From JAAFGT01 sp041485165 (GTDB lineage: Bacteria > Acidobacteriota > Terriglobia > Acidiferrales > UBA7541), in assembly GCA_041485165.1 (NCBI GenBank), contig JBGPJC010000002.1, positions 10,678-74,677 of the forward strand: a stretch of 64,000 nt of DNA, read 5' to 3'. Numbering within the stretch: the first letter of the stretch is position 1; every line of letters starts with the position of its first letter. Below the pieces are notes generated by a model that did no database searches, was not told the origin of the DNA, and worked only from the letters and a program-made list of their open reading frames with translations. Positions 17,375 to 26,900 of this stretch are shown one piece after another. The position numbers and the translations under genes were made by a program.

Positions 17375-18444
17375 CCCAGCACCTCGAGTTGCTCAATGGC
17401 ATTCCGGAAATCAGTTTCGCCTGCGGTTTGGTAGCCGTACCAGGCCAGCTCGAAATTCCGCGTGAGTGTTTCGAGCGCGGCGCGCTGCTCCTGCGAGGCG
17501 GAAAACGCAGGCGCGGACGCCGGCGGAGCAGACGCTGGCGGGCGCGAGCGGAGCAAGCGGAGATATTCGCGCGGCGTGCGCGTGCGGTCGAGCTGCCAGG
17601 CGCCCAGCTCCTCGAGCCGGTAGACTCCCGCCCAATAGGCGGCGTGGAGCGCCTCGCGGTGGCGGCCTTCCTTGGCTGCGGCGAGTGCCGCCGTGGCCCA
17701 ATCCCGCCAATTCTTTCCTGTTGGCGCCGGCGCTTCCAGGCTCAGCCCCAGCAGGCGGCTCTTCGACAAGCGGCGGCCGAGCCAGATGGCCAGGAGTATG
17801 AAGAGTGCTCCGATCAGGACCCACACCATCACACTGCCGGCGTTCGGGGAAATCCTGAACTTGTCAATCCAACGGCCCAGCATCCGTCGCAGCCAGCGGC
17901 TGGCCTTCTCTTTCCATTGTTCGAGGAGGTTGGGCTGGCGCACGGCACGGAATTCCTTGCGTTGCAGGATTTCGTCGAGCCGCGCCCGGGCGGGCCGACT
18001 GTCCCGTGCGGCGGAAGCTTCATCGGTGAGCGCTGCGGCAAGTTCCTCGAGATGCCGGGCGCGGACATCGAGCTGCGCGCGCAAATCATTCCGTTTGTTC
18101 GGTTCGGACGCGAAAGCCGCGAGCTGGCCCTTAAAATCCGTCATGGAAACGGGGTAGGCAGATCTGCCCACCTCCCATTGGTCGGGGATCGAGCCCCGCA
18201 AGGCGCGCGCTGCCTCGGGATCCTCGCCCAAAGCTGCAATCGCCTCATGGATGCGATCCGCCTCCGCAGCGAAATCGAGAACATCGACGTGTTGCGCCCC
18301 CAGCCCGTGCGTGGGGTGGGAATCACCGGGCTGACCTTCGGTGGCAGCACAACTGGGGGGGTGCAACAACGCCAGCAGGACGGCCAGAACAAACCACACC
18401 TGCCAAAAGTGCAAAGAGGCCGCGGCTCTATCGGCTGCGCTCAT
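17362..18444 (-). CDS. DUF4129 domain-containing membrane protein
   Basis: 360 residues. There is an N-terminal signal or anchor helix (WQVWFVLAVLLALLHPPSCA), an extracytoplasmic helical region and a central membrane helix (VMVWVLIGALFILLAIWLG). A cytoplasmic DUF4129 domain follows (residues 240-345: REALHAAYWAGVYRLEELGA, REYLRLL, LTRNFELAWYG). The ATG at 18444 starts right at the signal sequence and lies 1 base after the preceding stop. In this family the domain can be attached to transglutaminase modules. None is present here. Confidence 0.83.
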   Translation of the reverse strand: MSAADRAAASLHFWQVWFVLAVLLALLHPPSCAATEGQPGDSHPTHGLGAQHVDVLDFAAEADRIHEAIAALGEDPEAARALRGSIPDQWEVGRSAYPVSMTDFKGQLAAFASEPNKRNDLRAQLDVRARHLEELAAALTDEASAARDSRPARARLDEILQRKEFRAVRQPNLLEQWKEKASRWLRRMLGRWIDKFRISPNAGSVMVWVLIGALFILLAIWLGRRLSKSRLLGLSLEAPAPTGKNWRDWATAALAAAKEGRHREALHAAYWAGVYRLEELGAWQLDRTRTPREYLRLLRSRPPASAPPASAPAFSASQEQRAALETLTRNFELAWYGYQTAGETDFRNAIEQLEVLGCHF

Positions 18445-18445
18445 C

Positions 18446-19474
18446 TCAACTGCCGGCCCCGGGGGGAAGGAAAGCTGGCGGAGTACCGGGTTCGGGCAGG
18501 GTTCCCGGCGGCACATTACGCGCCGGGAGCGCGTCCAGCGCCTCGATTTTTGTCTGCAGATCGAAGCCTTCCTTGCGCACGCGCATATCGTAGTAATAGA
18601 GCACCAGGGCAATGGTCATCAGCGGCCCGGCCAGCATCTGCCCCACACCGCGCAGCACCACGCTCAGGTTCATCAGCCAGCGTGGCGGCTCTTCTTTTGC
18701 CGAGAGGATTATCAGCGCAGCCTGCGCCGGCCCCTGCACGATTCCTGCGATCACCACCATCACCAGACCCATCAACAGGAAGATGAGAAAAATGCCAGAG
18801 AGCCGGCCCCGCGTCAGCTCCCTGCTGCGCTTCATGGCCTGTCTGGCGCGCAGGTTTTCGATCAGCAGTGAGGGAATGGAAAGGCTATAGCCGAGAAAAC
18901 TCCTCGCGGTCAGTACGAACACTCCCAGGAAAGATGCAAAGTAGACCACTCCTCCCAGCACGACATTCGCCACCATGGACAGCGCTCCCACAATGGCAGC
19001 AGCGATGATCAGGATCAAGAAGAATGCCCACACACGGATCAACACGGAGATGACCACATCAAAGAGGCGCAATGTCCTCGGGAAAACCCGGCGATAGGAA
19101 CCCCGCGCGGTAGCGGGACGTCCCATGTGGAGATCGGAGACGGCGAAGGTGGTCGCGCCCAAAAGCAGGGAGTAGGCCAGCCAGATGCAAACAACGATCA
19201 GCAGAACGCCCGACAGACCAGACAAGGCAGCCCCGGCGCCGGCAACAACCGTGCCTGGGCCTCCGCGTGTCTGTCGCGGGTTCATGCCCACCCACGGGTT
19301 GATGAATCCCAGCAATCCGATGTTGAGCAACACCAGAACCAGATGGGGAATCACGGAGATCCCAAGGAAAAGGGAAAAGTGCCGCCGGTACAGGAGAAAG
19401 GAGTGATCCAGCAGCTCGCCGAGGCTCAGCGGCCTCAAGTCGCTCAGGGGAAGCGGTGTGCTGGTGCCGCTCAT
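18446..19474 (-). CDS. Polytopic membrane protein, paralogue of the adjacent gene
   Basis: 342 residues with about six membrane helices. The N-terminus LRPLSLGELLDHSFLLYRRH aligns with LRPLQLGELLDRVISLYRNH in the next gene upstream, so the pair arose by duplication. The overall layout resembles glycerophosphodiesterase-type membrane domains, but no catalytic motif is visible. The C-terminal tail is Pro-rich. It stops 1 base before the DUF4129 start and probably belongs to the MoxR/DUF58 operon. Confidence 0.75.
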   Translation of the reverse strand: MSGTSTPLPLSDLRPLSLGELLDHSFLLYRRHFSLFLGISVIPHLVLVLLNIGLLGFINPWVGMNPRQTRGGPGTVVAGAGAALSGLSGVLLIVVCIWLAYSLLLGATTFAVSDLHMGRPATARGSYRRVFPRTLRLFDVVISVLIRVWAFFLILIIAAAIVGALSMVANVVLGGVVYFASFLGVFVLTARSFLGYSLSIPSLLIENLRARQAMKRSRELTRGRLSGIFLIFLLMGLVMVVIAGIVQGPAQAALIILSAKEEPPRWLMNLSVVLRGVGQMLAGPLMTIALVLYYYDMRVRKEGFDLQTKIEALDALPARNVPPGTLPEPGTPPAFLPPGAGS

Positions 19475-19519
19475 CGGATTAGTTTCTCTCCTATCCTAGA
19501 TGGCGGCAAGCTCGGGGAA

Positions 19520-20383
19520 TCATCCGTTGGCCGGCCGCGCCGGCTGTTGCCCCGCGGCTCCCCCCTCGAGCGCAGAGAGCATGGCCTGAAGATCGAAAGC
19601 TTCCTTGCGCACACGCAAGTCGTAATACATCACAGCGGAAGCGATCTGGCTGAGTGGACTCACCAGGATGGTTGCCACTACCGTGCCGAAAGTCGCAAGC
19701 ATGCCCCACATCGCTTCGCCCGCCTTGCCCTTGAGCATGCCGGCCATGATCTGGAAAGGATACTGGAAGACGCTCTGCGCGGTGATCCCCAGTAAAACCA
19801 TCAGCAGCAGGACGACGAATATCCGCCCGCCATGTCCTTCCGACAGGCTGAAGCTGCGCTTAAGCGCCGGCATGGCGCGCAGGTCTTCCAGCAGGGCGGC
19901 AGGGATCCCCAGCCACGTCCGGCAGGTCATCATGATTCCGGGGACAATCAGGAAGATGAATCCGCCGGCGATGCACAGACCTGTGAGGATAAAGAGCCAG
20001 ATCATGCGTCCGATCTTTGGGGCCACGCGACTGTAAGCGCTGCGCCAATTTGTGGGGTGTCCCAGGTAGATGTCTGAGACGGCATAGACGGTGGCAGCTT
20101 GCGAGGCCGCGTACCCCACGATGTACAGCACGCTGAAAACGGCAACGCCTGCAAACGCAAGTCCCAGTCCAGCGCCGCTGCCCTTAGGCGCTCCGAACAC
20201 GGCTGCCGCCGATCCAAATGCCAGTGCGCTGACCATGGTGGTGCCCTGTGGCAAGGCCACAATCCCGATGAACAGCCAGAAGTGATTTCGATAGAGACTG
20301 ATGACGCGGTCGAGGAGTTCGCCTAGTTGCAGGGGGCGCAGATCAGCCCCGCCCGCAGGAGCCACCGCCGGCGACGTGGTCAT
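19520..20383 (-). CDS. Polytopic membrane protein, first gene of the MoxR/DUF58 operon
   Basis: 287 residues with about six hydrophobic segments. It begins MTTSPAVAPAGGADLRPLQLGELLD and shares the LGELLD...LYR.HF..F.GI block with the downstream paralogue. Both keep a C-terminal stretch before a tail (MYYDLRVRKEAFDLQ here, YYYDMRVRKEGFDLQ there). No enzyme motif is seen. Gap sizes and strand suggest it leads the operon that runs down to DUF58. Confidence 0.75.
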   Translation of the reverse strand: MTTSPAVAPAGGADLRPLQLGELLDRVISLYRNHFWLFIGIVALPQGTTMVSALAFGSAAAVFGAPKGSGAGLGLAFAGVAVFSVLYIVGYAASQAATVYAVSDIYLGHPTNWRSAYSRVAPKIGRMIWLFILTGLCIAGGFIFLIVPGIMMTCRTWLGIPAALLEDLRAMPALKRSFSLSEGHGGRIFVVLLLMVLLGITAQSVFQYPFQIMAGMLKGKAGEAMWGMLATFGTVVATILVSPLSQIASAVMYYDLRVRKEAFDLQAMLSALEGGAAGQQPARPANG

Positions 20384-20507
20384 TCGCTCCTCCTAGGAGC
20401 GCGCGGAGGGCGCTCGAAAAACGGGCACATCAGAACACAGATTCATTGCCCCGGCAAGTCACCTCGCAGGGAATACTCCGCGAGAGCTCAGGAAAACAGA
20501 CCTTCGC

Positions 20508-22184
20508 TTACGGCTCGGGGATGGCCCCGCCGTCCTTGCGCGGGTCCGAAGCGCCGTAGTTCACCCCCGCGGCAAAGTCGCGAAGAACCGCCTGGCCGCC
20601 GCCCATCTGCGCGGAGAGTTCTCCGCGTAGCTGTATCACGTGCCCGCGGGACTCCAGCGCGGCGCGGACGCTGGCTGGAATGCGCGATTCCATTTCCACA
20701 TCGCAGCCGGAGAAGGAGTGCTTGCTGAATCGCGCCGCTTCCAGTGCCGCCTGGATGTTCATGCCGAAATCCACCAGGTTGGCGACAAACTGGGCGTGCG
20801 CCTGCGACTGGTTCCATCCGCCCATAATCCCGAAGGCCACGCGCACCCCGTCTTTTTCGAGGAATGCCGGGATGATGGTATGCAGCGGCCGCTTGCGCCC
20901 GGCCAGCACGTTGGGCGAGGCAGGATCCAGGCTGAACAGCGCGCCGCGGTCTTGCAGCGCGAAGCCGGTTCCTTCTGGGACGATCCCCGAACCGAAAGAC
21001 TCGTAGTTGCTCTGGATCAGCGAAACCATGTTTCCTTCGCGGTCCACCACGCTGAGATAGATGGTGTCGCTACCCGGGCGCGGCGGCGTACCCGCCGGCA
21101 CCTGGCAGTTGGCCTTGGCCCGGTCGATCTCCTTGGCGCGCTCCCGCGCGTAGTCCTTGGAAAGCATCCCGGCCACCGGAATCTTCGAAGAACGCGGGTC
21201 GCCGAGGTATTGCAGCAGGTCCGCATAGGCCAGCTTCTTGGCTTCGATTTCCATGTGCAGCGCATCGGCGGAGTTATGTCCGAACGAGCCGAGGGGGAAA
21301 TTCTCCATGATGTTCAGCATCATCAGGGCGCCGATTCCCTGCCCGTTGGGCGGCATCTCAGAGACCCGCCAGCCGCGGTAGGTGGTGGAGATGGGCTCAA
21401 CCCACTCGCTGGAGTATTCCGCCAGATCCGCTGCGGTCATCCAGCCGCCCAGACGCTGCGAAGCGGCAAGGATGTGCGCGGCGATTTCGCCGCGGTAATA
21501 GGCGTCGCGGCCGCCGGAAGCGATCAGGCGCAGCGAAGCGGCCAAATCGGGGTTGCGAAAAATCTCGCCGGGTCGCGGAGCGCGGCCCCCTGGCAGGTAG
21601 GTCTTCACGGCGTTGGGTTCAGCCCGCAACGTGCCGGCCGCCTCGGTCCACGCTCCACCCACCCACTCGGTGACCGGGAAGCCTTCTTCGGCCAGGCGTA
21701 TCGCCGCGGCAAGATCGTCAGAGATTTTCAGCCGGCCGAATCGCTCCAGCAGCTTGCTCCAACCGTCCACCGCGCCGGGAACGGTGACCGAGGCGATCCC
21801 GAATTGCGGCATCTCGCGGTTGCCTCTGGCGCGAAGGGTTTCCGCGGTGAGGCCCGCCGGAGCCCATCCGCTGGCATTGAGGCCGTAAAGTTTTCCGCTT
21901 TTCGCGTCGTAGACGATTGCAAAAAGATCGCCGCCGATGCCATTGGACATCGGCGCAACCACGCCCATCACGGCGTTGGCGGCCACCGCTGCGTCCACGG
22001 CCGACCCGCCGCGCGCCAGGACCATGGCCCCAGCCTGCGCCGCCAGCGGCGATTCCGCGGCCACGATCCCGCCGCGCGAAATCACCATCGAGCGCATTTG
22101 TGAACGGTCGTGCGCTTGCCCTTTTGTCATGGTCAGTCCCAAAACCACCAGCGCCAGCAGGATTGCGCAGATTCTCCGCACCAT
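20508..22184 (-). CDS. ggt: Gamma-glutamyltransferase-family exported protein
   Basis: Ntn-hydrolase of 558 residues with a signal peptide (MVRRICAILLALVVLGLTMTKGQA), so it acts in the periplasm. The large-subunit start GGIVAAESPLAAQAGAMVLA and GGSAVDAAVAAN are typical. The self-cleavage nucleophile is Thr374 in SDTIYLSVVD, followed by NMVSLIQSNYESFGSG. The family cleaves and transfers the gamma-glutamyl group of glutathione and related peptides; some members prefer other acyl donors. Start ATG 22184 begins at the signal peptide. Confidence 0.88.
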   Translation of the reverse strand: MVRRICAILLALVVLGLTMTKGQAHDRSQMRSMVISRGGIVAAESPLAAQAGAMVLARGGSAVDAAVAANAVMGVVAPMSNGIGGDLFAIVYDAKSGKLYGLNASGWAPAGLTAETLRARGNREMPQFGIASVTVPGAVDGWSKLLERFGRLKISDDLAAAIRLAEEGFPVTEWVGGAWTEAAGTLRAEPNAVKTYLPGGRAPRPGEIFRNPDLAASLRLIASGGRDAYYRGEIAAHILAASQRLGGWMTAADLAEYSSEWVEPISTTYRGWRVSEMPPNGQGIGALMMLNIMENFPLGSFGHNSADALHMEIEAKKLAYADLLQYLGDPRSSKIPVAGMLSKDYARERAKEIDRAKANCQVPAGTPPRPGSDTIYLSVVDREGNMVSLIQSNYESFGSGIVPEGTGFALQDRGALFSLDPASPNVLAGRKRPLHTIIPAFLEKDGVRVAFGIMGGWNQSQAHAQFVANLVDFGMNIQAALEAARFSKHSFSGCDVEMESRIPASVRAALESRGHVIQLRGELSAQMGGGQAVLRDFAAGVNYGASDPRKDGGAIPEP

Positions 22185-22305
22185 CTTTGCTCCTTCATCT
22201 TTGCACCGCACGGCGCACTGTAATGGCAAAGCGTCCTGCGGGCAAGCGGGTTGGCTTATTGTGGCTCGGGTCGCGGTGACGGCGAAATTGTTCAGGAGGA
22301 AAGGC

Positions 22306-22353
22306 CTCAGGTCAGTCCCGGCCACAAATCGGCCGGGACGGGACCTGAGCTAC
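22306..22353 (-). repeat. GTAG-headed REP palindrome with two-part stem
   Basis: On the minus strand, head GTAG (22353-22350) is followed by CTCAGGTC, which pairs with GACCTGAG at the far side. An inner stem GTCCCGGCC / GGCCGGGAC (22315-22339) has a 7-base loop. It stands alone between the DUF4097 and gamma-glutamyltransferase genes. Confidence 0.6.
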
Positions 22354-22409
22354 AGGAACAACCCAACGGACCGATGGGAAGAATTGCGGAGTGATGCTAG
22401 CGTGCTTCA

Positions 22410-23270
22410 CTACTCGATGTGGATGCTTCCTGTGCCGGATTTGAGCTCGACCAGCATTCCGCCGCCGCGCACCTTGCCGCGCAATTCCTTGCTGATCAAC
22501 CCTTCCACCAGAAGAAGAGGATATTTGGTGGAAATGCTCCCCAGCCCGGTTTCAGCGTGCACATCCAATCCGCGCTGCCCCAGGAATCGCACGCGGACAT
22601 CTCCCAGACCGGTGCTCAGCCGCCAGGCGCCCCAGGGGTCGCCCTCGGCGCTGACATTGCCCGCGCCGGAATCCACGCGCAGCGTGCCGCGCACTTCACG
22701 GATGAGGATGTCGCCTAAACCTGAATTGGCGTGCACATCGCCGAAAATGCGGGAGATCGTGACTTTCCCGGCGCCGGTGTCCGCGTTCACCGAGCCGCGC
22801 AGCCCCTCGACCAACAGATCGCCCAGGCCGGTGTTCGAGCGCAGGCGCGTCTGTTCCGGCACCTGGATTTCATAGCTGATGAAGAGGTCCTGCAACAAGT
22901 CGGTATCTGTGAGACCCCCGATTCGTATGGAATTGCCGTGGTGATGGATCGGGGGGTGAGAGAGAAGATGGCGCATTTTGGCCTCGCCCACCGAGTTCTT
23001 GCCCAGAAGTCCCGACTTTACGCGCACCTCGCCGACGATGCGGACCCCGGGACCGCTCCAGGTACGCACCGAGATGTGACCGGCTGCGGTCTGGACATCG
23101 ACTATCGCAGAATCACCGACAGCCAGAGTGCGCTCAAACCGGCCGGAGTTGTCCGCAGTCAAGGCTCTGGCATTGGCAGGAAGTGCGGTGAGAACGGCAA
23201 GGCAGGCGAGCAGCAGAGGCGCCAATCTGACCGTGTCAGCCCACCGAAACATGATGGCAGCGCGTTTCAC
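22410..23270 (-). CDS. Exported DUF4097-type beta-repeat protein
   Basis: 286 residues with a signal peptide ending near ALPANARA. The mature part is a ladder of short repeats, for example NTGLGDLLVEGLRGSVNADT, then NSGLGDILIREVRGTL, then STGLGDVRV and ETGLGSIST. This is the DUF4097 (putative adhesin/auto-transported beta-helix) pattern. Each repeat carries a GLGD/GAGN turn about every 20 residues. It is probably periplasmic or outer-surface. No catalytic residues are apparent. Confidence 0.78.
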   Translation of the reverse strand: MKRAAIMFRWADTVRLAPLLLACLAVLTALPANARALTADNSGRFERTLAVGDSAIVDVQTAAGHISVRTWSGPGVRIVGEVRVKSGLLGKNSVGEAKMRHLLSHPPIHHHGNSIRIGGLTDTDLLQDLFISYEIQVPEQTRLRSNTGLGDLLVEGLRGSVNADTGAGKVTISRIFGDVHANSGLGDILIREVRGTLRVDSGAGNVSAEGDPWGAWRLSTGLGDVRVRFLGQRGLDVHAETGLGSISTKYPLLLVEGLISKELRGKVRGGGMLVELKSGTGSIHIE

Positions 23271-23446
23271 GTCTGATCACCTCTGCGGAGCCCAGTCTAT
23301 ACCTGATTAGACGCCGGGAGGGCCAGAATGTTACTGGCGCCGGGGGTTTCTCAAAGTCGTTGGGGCGGCCAACCCCTGCACACCCCCGCCGGTCACCTCC
23401 GATTTCGGGGGGCAGACCATTCAGTGGGGCGATTCCGACATCCCGA

Positions 23447-24010
23447 TTACTTCTTTGGGCGCGACTCCGGGGGAACTAGGTTGTTCAAACGGTAGTAGAC
23501 CACCATCTGGCCGTAGTGCTCGCCAGGATGCTCGCAGAAGTCCGCCCAGAAGTAGTAGGGATTGACGGACCTCTTGCCAATTTGCAACGGTTTCGAGAAA
23601 GCCGCGTCGCCGAATGTCCGCAGCAGTGCTGCGCCATCAGCGACAGCCTTCTTCACGTAGGCCACGATGTCGGCCTTGGTTTTGAAGTCTGAGCGCTTGG
23701 GGTCCTCCGTCGTCTTCTGACCTTTGACCTGGGCCGCGAAATAGTAGACCGCGCCGGAAACGTGCAGCATCTGCTCGGCAAACGAGCGGACCTCCGGCTT
23801 GGGTTTGAAGTCGTACTTTTCCTCAGGGAAATCCTCGGCCATGGCGATCAGCTTGCGACCGCTGTCGTTCCAGCTTTCGAGGTAGCCGGCTGTCGGACTG
23901 GTGGCGCCCGCGGGGGCAGTCTGTTGGGCCGCGGCGCGCGGCACGAAAACGAAGATCAGCGCGACCAGCGTGGCACCGGCGAGAAACAAATACAGTCGAT
24001 TCTTACGCAT
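23447..24010 (-). CDS. Exported DinB-family protein
   Basis: 187 residues with a signal peptide (MRKNRLYLFLAGATLVALIFVFVPRAAAQ). The remainder is a four-helix DinB-like domain. Candidate metal ligands are the His in EQMLHVSGAVYY and the pair in FCEHPGEHYGQMV. DinB-like proteins include metal-dependent thiol transferases, but secreted members have no established role. The start ATG 24010 was chosen at the signal peptide, because a longer frame runs into the ABC permease gene. Confidence 0.8.
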   Translation of the reverse strand: MRKNRLYLFLAGATLVALIFVFVPRAAAQQTAPAGATSPTAGYLESWNDSGRKLIAMAEDFPEEKYDFKPKPEVRSFAEQMLHVSGAVYYFAAQVKGQKTTEDPKRSDFKTKADIVAYVKKAVADGAALLRTFGDAAFSKPLQIGKRSVNPYYFWADFCEHPGEHYGQMVVYYRLNNLVPPESRPKK

Positions 24011-24093
24011 GGGTCTCCTCCCAGAGCTGAAGTCTAACCTAAGTGACGATTCCGGCGAACAGTGCGTTTCACCCCTGCGCGCCGTTCGCGGAA

Positions 24094-25725
24094 TCAACTT
24101 CGGATCTGCCTGCGCCGTCCAAGCCATGCGACAGCGAGGAGAGCGGCCGTGGCGAATAGGTAGTGCACCGGCACGCCTTGAGCAACGCCGCGCGGCGAGA
24201 TGCCCATAAAATCGAGCCCCGGCGCGTTCTGTAGCGGGCCGACGTACCAGAATGCCGTGTACAAACCTTCGAACAATTTGCTGGTGCCGCTCCACACCCC
24301 CAGAGCCAGCGCCATCGCCGGAATAAACATCGCTCCAATCAGCCACGCGCCGAGGGCGGGCCATTGCCGGGCGAGAAGAAGACGAAAGCCCACGCCCGCG
24401 CCGGTGACCAGAGCAAGGGTCACCCCCGCCATCCAGGCGGCAGGAAGCTGGCGGCTGAGGGCTCGCGGGGATGAAAAAATCAGCGCACCGGTGCCGTAGC
24501 GCGCCTCGCGCGTGCCCATCGACGACCACAACAACACCGGCCAAATCCAGGCAAAGGCTAGAAATTTGCCCTGCGCTTCACCGGCGGGAGCAGCGAACGT
24601 GCCGACCAGCAGGCCGCAGGCAACCAGATACCACCACTTGGAGCGGCCCTTCCAAAGCAAGCGCAGTTCGGCCCTCAGGATGGCGCCAAACCGCAGCGAT
24701 GCTGCTGCCGCGGGCAGCGGCGAGAGATGTACGGACGAAACGCGGGCTGTTGATTCGCGGGCCTCTTCCTCCGCGATAGCCGCCTCGGTCGCGGCCAGCG
24801 TAGAACGGCGCGTGCGACGAACACCGGAAATGCCCAGGCGCACACCAACGCGGTGGAAGAGGCCGCGCGAAGGATCAAAGCGGTCAAACAACAGCGCCGC
24901 GATAACAACGCAACCGGCAGCATAGAAATACAGGAGCAGCCGCGGCAGGATGAGGCCGGCTGTCCAGTGAACTCCCTCCCAGAGAAATTCTTTCAGCGGC
25001 TCGCGGAGGTGTGGAACGGCGCCAATGGCGCCGAGAGAGAACCCACCATTATAATCCGGCAACCGGGCCTTCGCGGCAGCCAGCACTGTCTTCTTAAGCA
25101 GACCCACGCCGAGCACGTCGGCGTACTGGTTTCCGACCAGGAAGCCGGCGACAAACATCGCCTCCCAGAAGAAAATATAGAAAGCGTTGCCGAAGCCGCT
25201 GCGCAGCCCGGGGATGCATTCGAAGACCGTCACCAGGCAGGCGACAAATGCCAGCGCCGGCAAGGTGAGAAAGAAAAGAGGCGCCAACAATTGCCAGAGG
25301 TCGAGCTCTGCCTTGGCCCCGCCCAGGTAAAGCATGGGAAACGCGGCCGCGGCCAGGATGGCCAGAATGACCGCCAGGACCAGGAAATTGCTGATGGCCT
25401 TTCCGGCGAGGTAACTGAAGCGGCTCAGCGGCGTGGCGGCCAGAATCTGGCCGACGCCGGTGTGGCGATCGCGCTCGATGGTGTTTTTGACGATGTAAAA
25501 ACCCACCAAAGAAACGAAGGTCGACGTACACATCGCCAGCATGATGCCCAGCCACGCGGAATTCAGAACCCCGCGGTAGTTCCCAAGGCTCATGCCCACG
25601 TTCCCAATGGCGATCTGATAGGCCAGGTACAGAGTGGCCGCCAGGGTGATCAGAAAACTGTAGCGCCTGGCGCGCTCGAGGAAGTCCGCGCGGGCGATGG
25701 CCACGATGGTGTGGATGGCGCTCAT
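24094..25725 (-). CDS. ABC-2 type exporter permease
   Basis: 543 residues with about twelve hydrophobic segments in two halves joined by a charged linker near residue 310 (LAATEAAIAEEEARESTARV). It is therefore a fused double permease rather than the usual half size. It starts with ATG in a 4-base overlap with its ATPase gene. The segment ERDRHTGVGQILAATPLSRF is typical of ABC-2 permeases. The substrate cannot be read from sequence. Confidence 0.85.
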   Translation of the reverse strand: MSAIHTIVAIARADFLERARRYSFLITLAATLYLAYQIAIGNVGMSLGNYRGVLNSAWLGIMLAMCTSTFVSLVGFYIVKNTIERDRHTGVGQILAATPLSRFSYLAGKAISNFLVLAVILAILAAAAFPMLYLGGAKAELDLWQLLAPLFFLTLPALAFVACLVTVFECIPGLRSGFGNAFYIFFWEAMFVAGFLVGNQYADVLGVGLLKKTVLAAAKARLPDYNGGFSLGAIGAVPHLREPLKEFLWEGVHWTAGLILPRLLLYFYAAGCVVIAALLFDRFDPSRGLFHRVGVRLGISGVRRTRRSTLAATEAAIAEEEARESTARVSSVHLSPLPAAAASLRFGAILRAELRLLWKGRSKWWYLVACGLLVGTFAAPAGEAQGKFLAFAWIWPVLLWSSMGTREARYGTGALIFSSPRALSRQLPAAWMAGVTLALVTGAGVGFRLLLARQWPALGAWLIGAMFIPAMALALGVWSGTSKLFEGLYTAFWYVGPLQNAPGLDFMGISPRGVAQGVPVHYLFATAALLAVAWLGRRRQIRS

Positions 25726-26603
25726 GCCGCCGCCTGGCGGTGTGCGGCCACGTAATGCAGATAGGCGTCTTCAAGTGTGGGCGCCGCGGGCCTCGCGCCG
25801 GGCCCCGGTGACGATGACGATACGGCGCGCACATGCACGCCATCGCCGCGACGCATGGTGCTGGAGATCAGGTAGCGTTGTCTCGCTGCCGCCAACTCCG
25901 CGCTGGGCAGCACCCATTCCCAAACTTTGCCTTCCAGGGCGGCCAGTAGCGCTTCCGGGGAGGCGTGGGTCACCAGGCTTCCAGCGCAGATGATGGCAAT
26001 GTCCGTGGCCGTGGCCTCGACATCACTGACAATGTGCGTGGAGAGAATCACGATGCGCTCGCCGGACAGCTCGGAGAGCAGATTGCGGAATCGCACGCGC
26101 TCTTCTGGATCGAGCCCGGCGGTGGGTTCGTCCACGATCAGCAGCTGGGGATCGTTGAGCAGCGCCTGGGCGATGCCCACGCGCTGGCGCATCCCGCCGG
26201 AATAGCCGCCCAGCGGCCGCTTGCGCGCGTCGGTTAAATTGACCAGCGCGAGCAGTTCGTCAATCCTGCGGCGTGCCGCGCGGGCTTCGATGCCCTTCAC
26301 CGCGGCGAGGTATTCGAGGAACTCCACCGCGTTGAGGTGCGGATAGACGCCGAAGTCCTGGGGCAAGTAGCCCAGTACACAGCGCAGGCGGTCCGGCTGG
26401 CGAGCGATGTCTTGACCGTCCCAGGTGACTGTTCCACTTGTTGGCGCGGTGATGGTGGCAAGGATGCGCATCAAGGTGGATTTGCCCGCGCCGTTCGGCC
26501 CCAGCAGCCCGAGCACACCCGGACCAAGGTCCAGGCGAAAGTCGCGCAGCGCCCAGACTTCTCCGTTGTAGCGCTTCCCCACCCCTTCGATCACCAGCTT
26601 CAC
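25722..26603 (-). CDS. ABC exporter ATP-binding protein
   Basis: 293 residues. Walker A is GPNGAGKST, Q-loop GYLPQDFG, signature YSGGMRQRVGIAQAL, Walker B LLIVDEPTAGLDPEER and H-loop STHIVSD. A C-terminal extension of about 80 residues follows. The start is taken as GTG at 26603 (VKLVIEGVGKRY), because upstream codons run into a REP element and do not look coding. It is coupled to the permease that follows. Confidence 0.9.
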   Translation of the reverse strand: MKLVIEGVGKRYNGEVWALRDFRLDLGPGVLGLLGPNGAGKSTLMRILATITAPTSGTVTWDGQDIARQPDRLRCVLGYLPQDFGVYPHLNAVEFLEYLAAVKGIEARAARRRIDELLALVNLTDARKRPLGGYSGGMRQRVGIAQALLNDPQLLIVDEPTAGLDPEERVRFRNLLSELSGERIVILSTHIVSDVEATATDIAIICAGSLVTHASPEALLAALEGKVWEWVLPSAELAAARQRYLISSTMRRGDGVHVRAVSSSSPGPGARPAAPTLEDAYLHYVAAHRQAAA

Positions 26604-26900
26604 GCGGGTCTCCTCTCGCCAGATTCGTTGCCGGCTAATTTCCGTCGTGCGGACGGCAACTCTACGACAACTAACGAACATCCCGCTCGAAATGTTTCGA
26701 GGGAAAGTTTTCCTGGAGTGCGGCCGCTTGCCGCCGCGGACTTCGGGTAGTGATGGTTCGCGGCAAAAAACCGCGGCGGCAAGCCGCCGCACTCCAGGAG
26801 ATCATCACCATCGCTCGCCCCAAGACACTCTCAAACCTCCTGCTCCTTTCAGCTCGTCGCTGGCATCGAGTAGAATACAAGACGCACAGAGGGAACCATC
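26604..26900. other. Intergenic region between divergent ABC and glgB genes
   Basis: 297 bases with no gene. It holds an inverted REP pair (26715-26795) and must contain promoters for both flanking genes. No clear -35/-10 pair is recognisable by eye. Confidence 0.5.
26715..26795. repeat. Inverted pair of GGAG-headed REP palindromes
   Basis: Two hairpins, each with a GGAG head followed by T and a GCGGCGGC-TT-GCCGCCGC stem (left copy with one stem mismatch), face each other. With flanking bases the outer arms 26712-26739 and 26771-26798 match at 27 of 28 positions around a 31-base centre. This is the layout of a bacterial interspersed mosaic element. Confidence 0.75.

Noticed and set aside
20640..22103. 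Long plus-strand frame opposite the gamma-glutamyltransferase gene
   Set aside because: It lies fully antisense to a gene with clear catalytic motifs and shows no protein signature.
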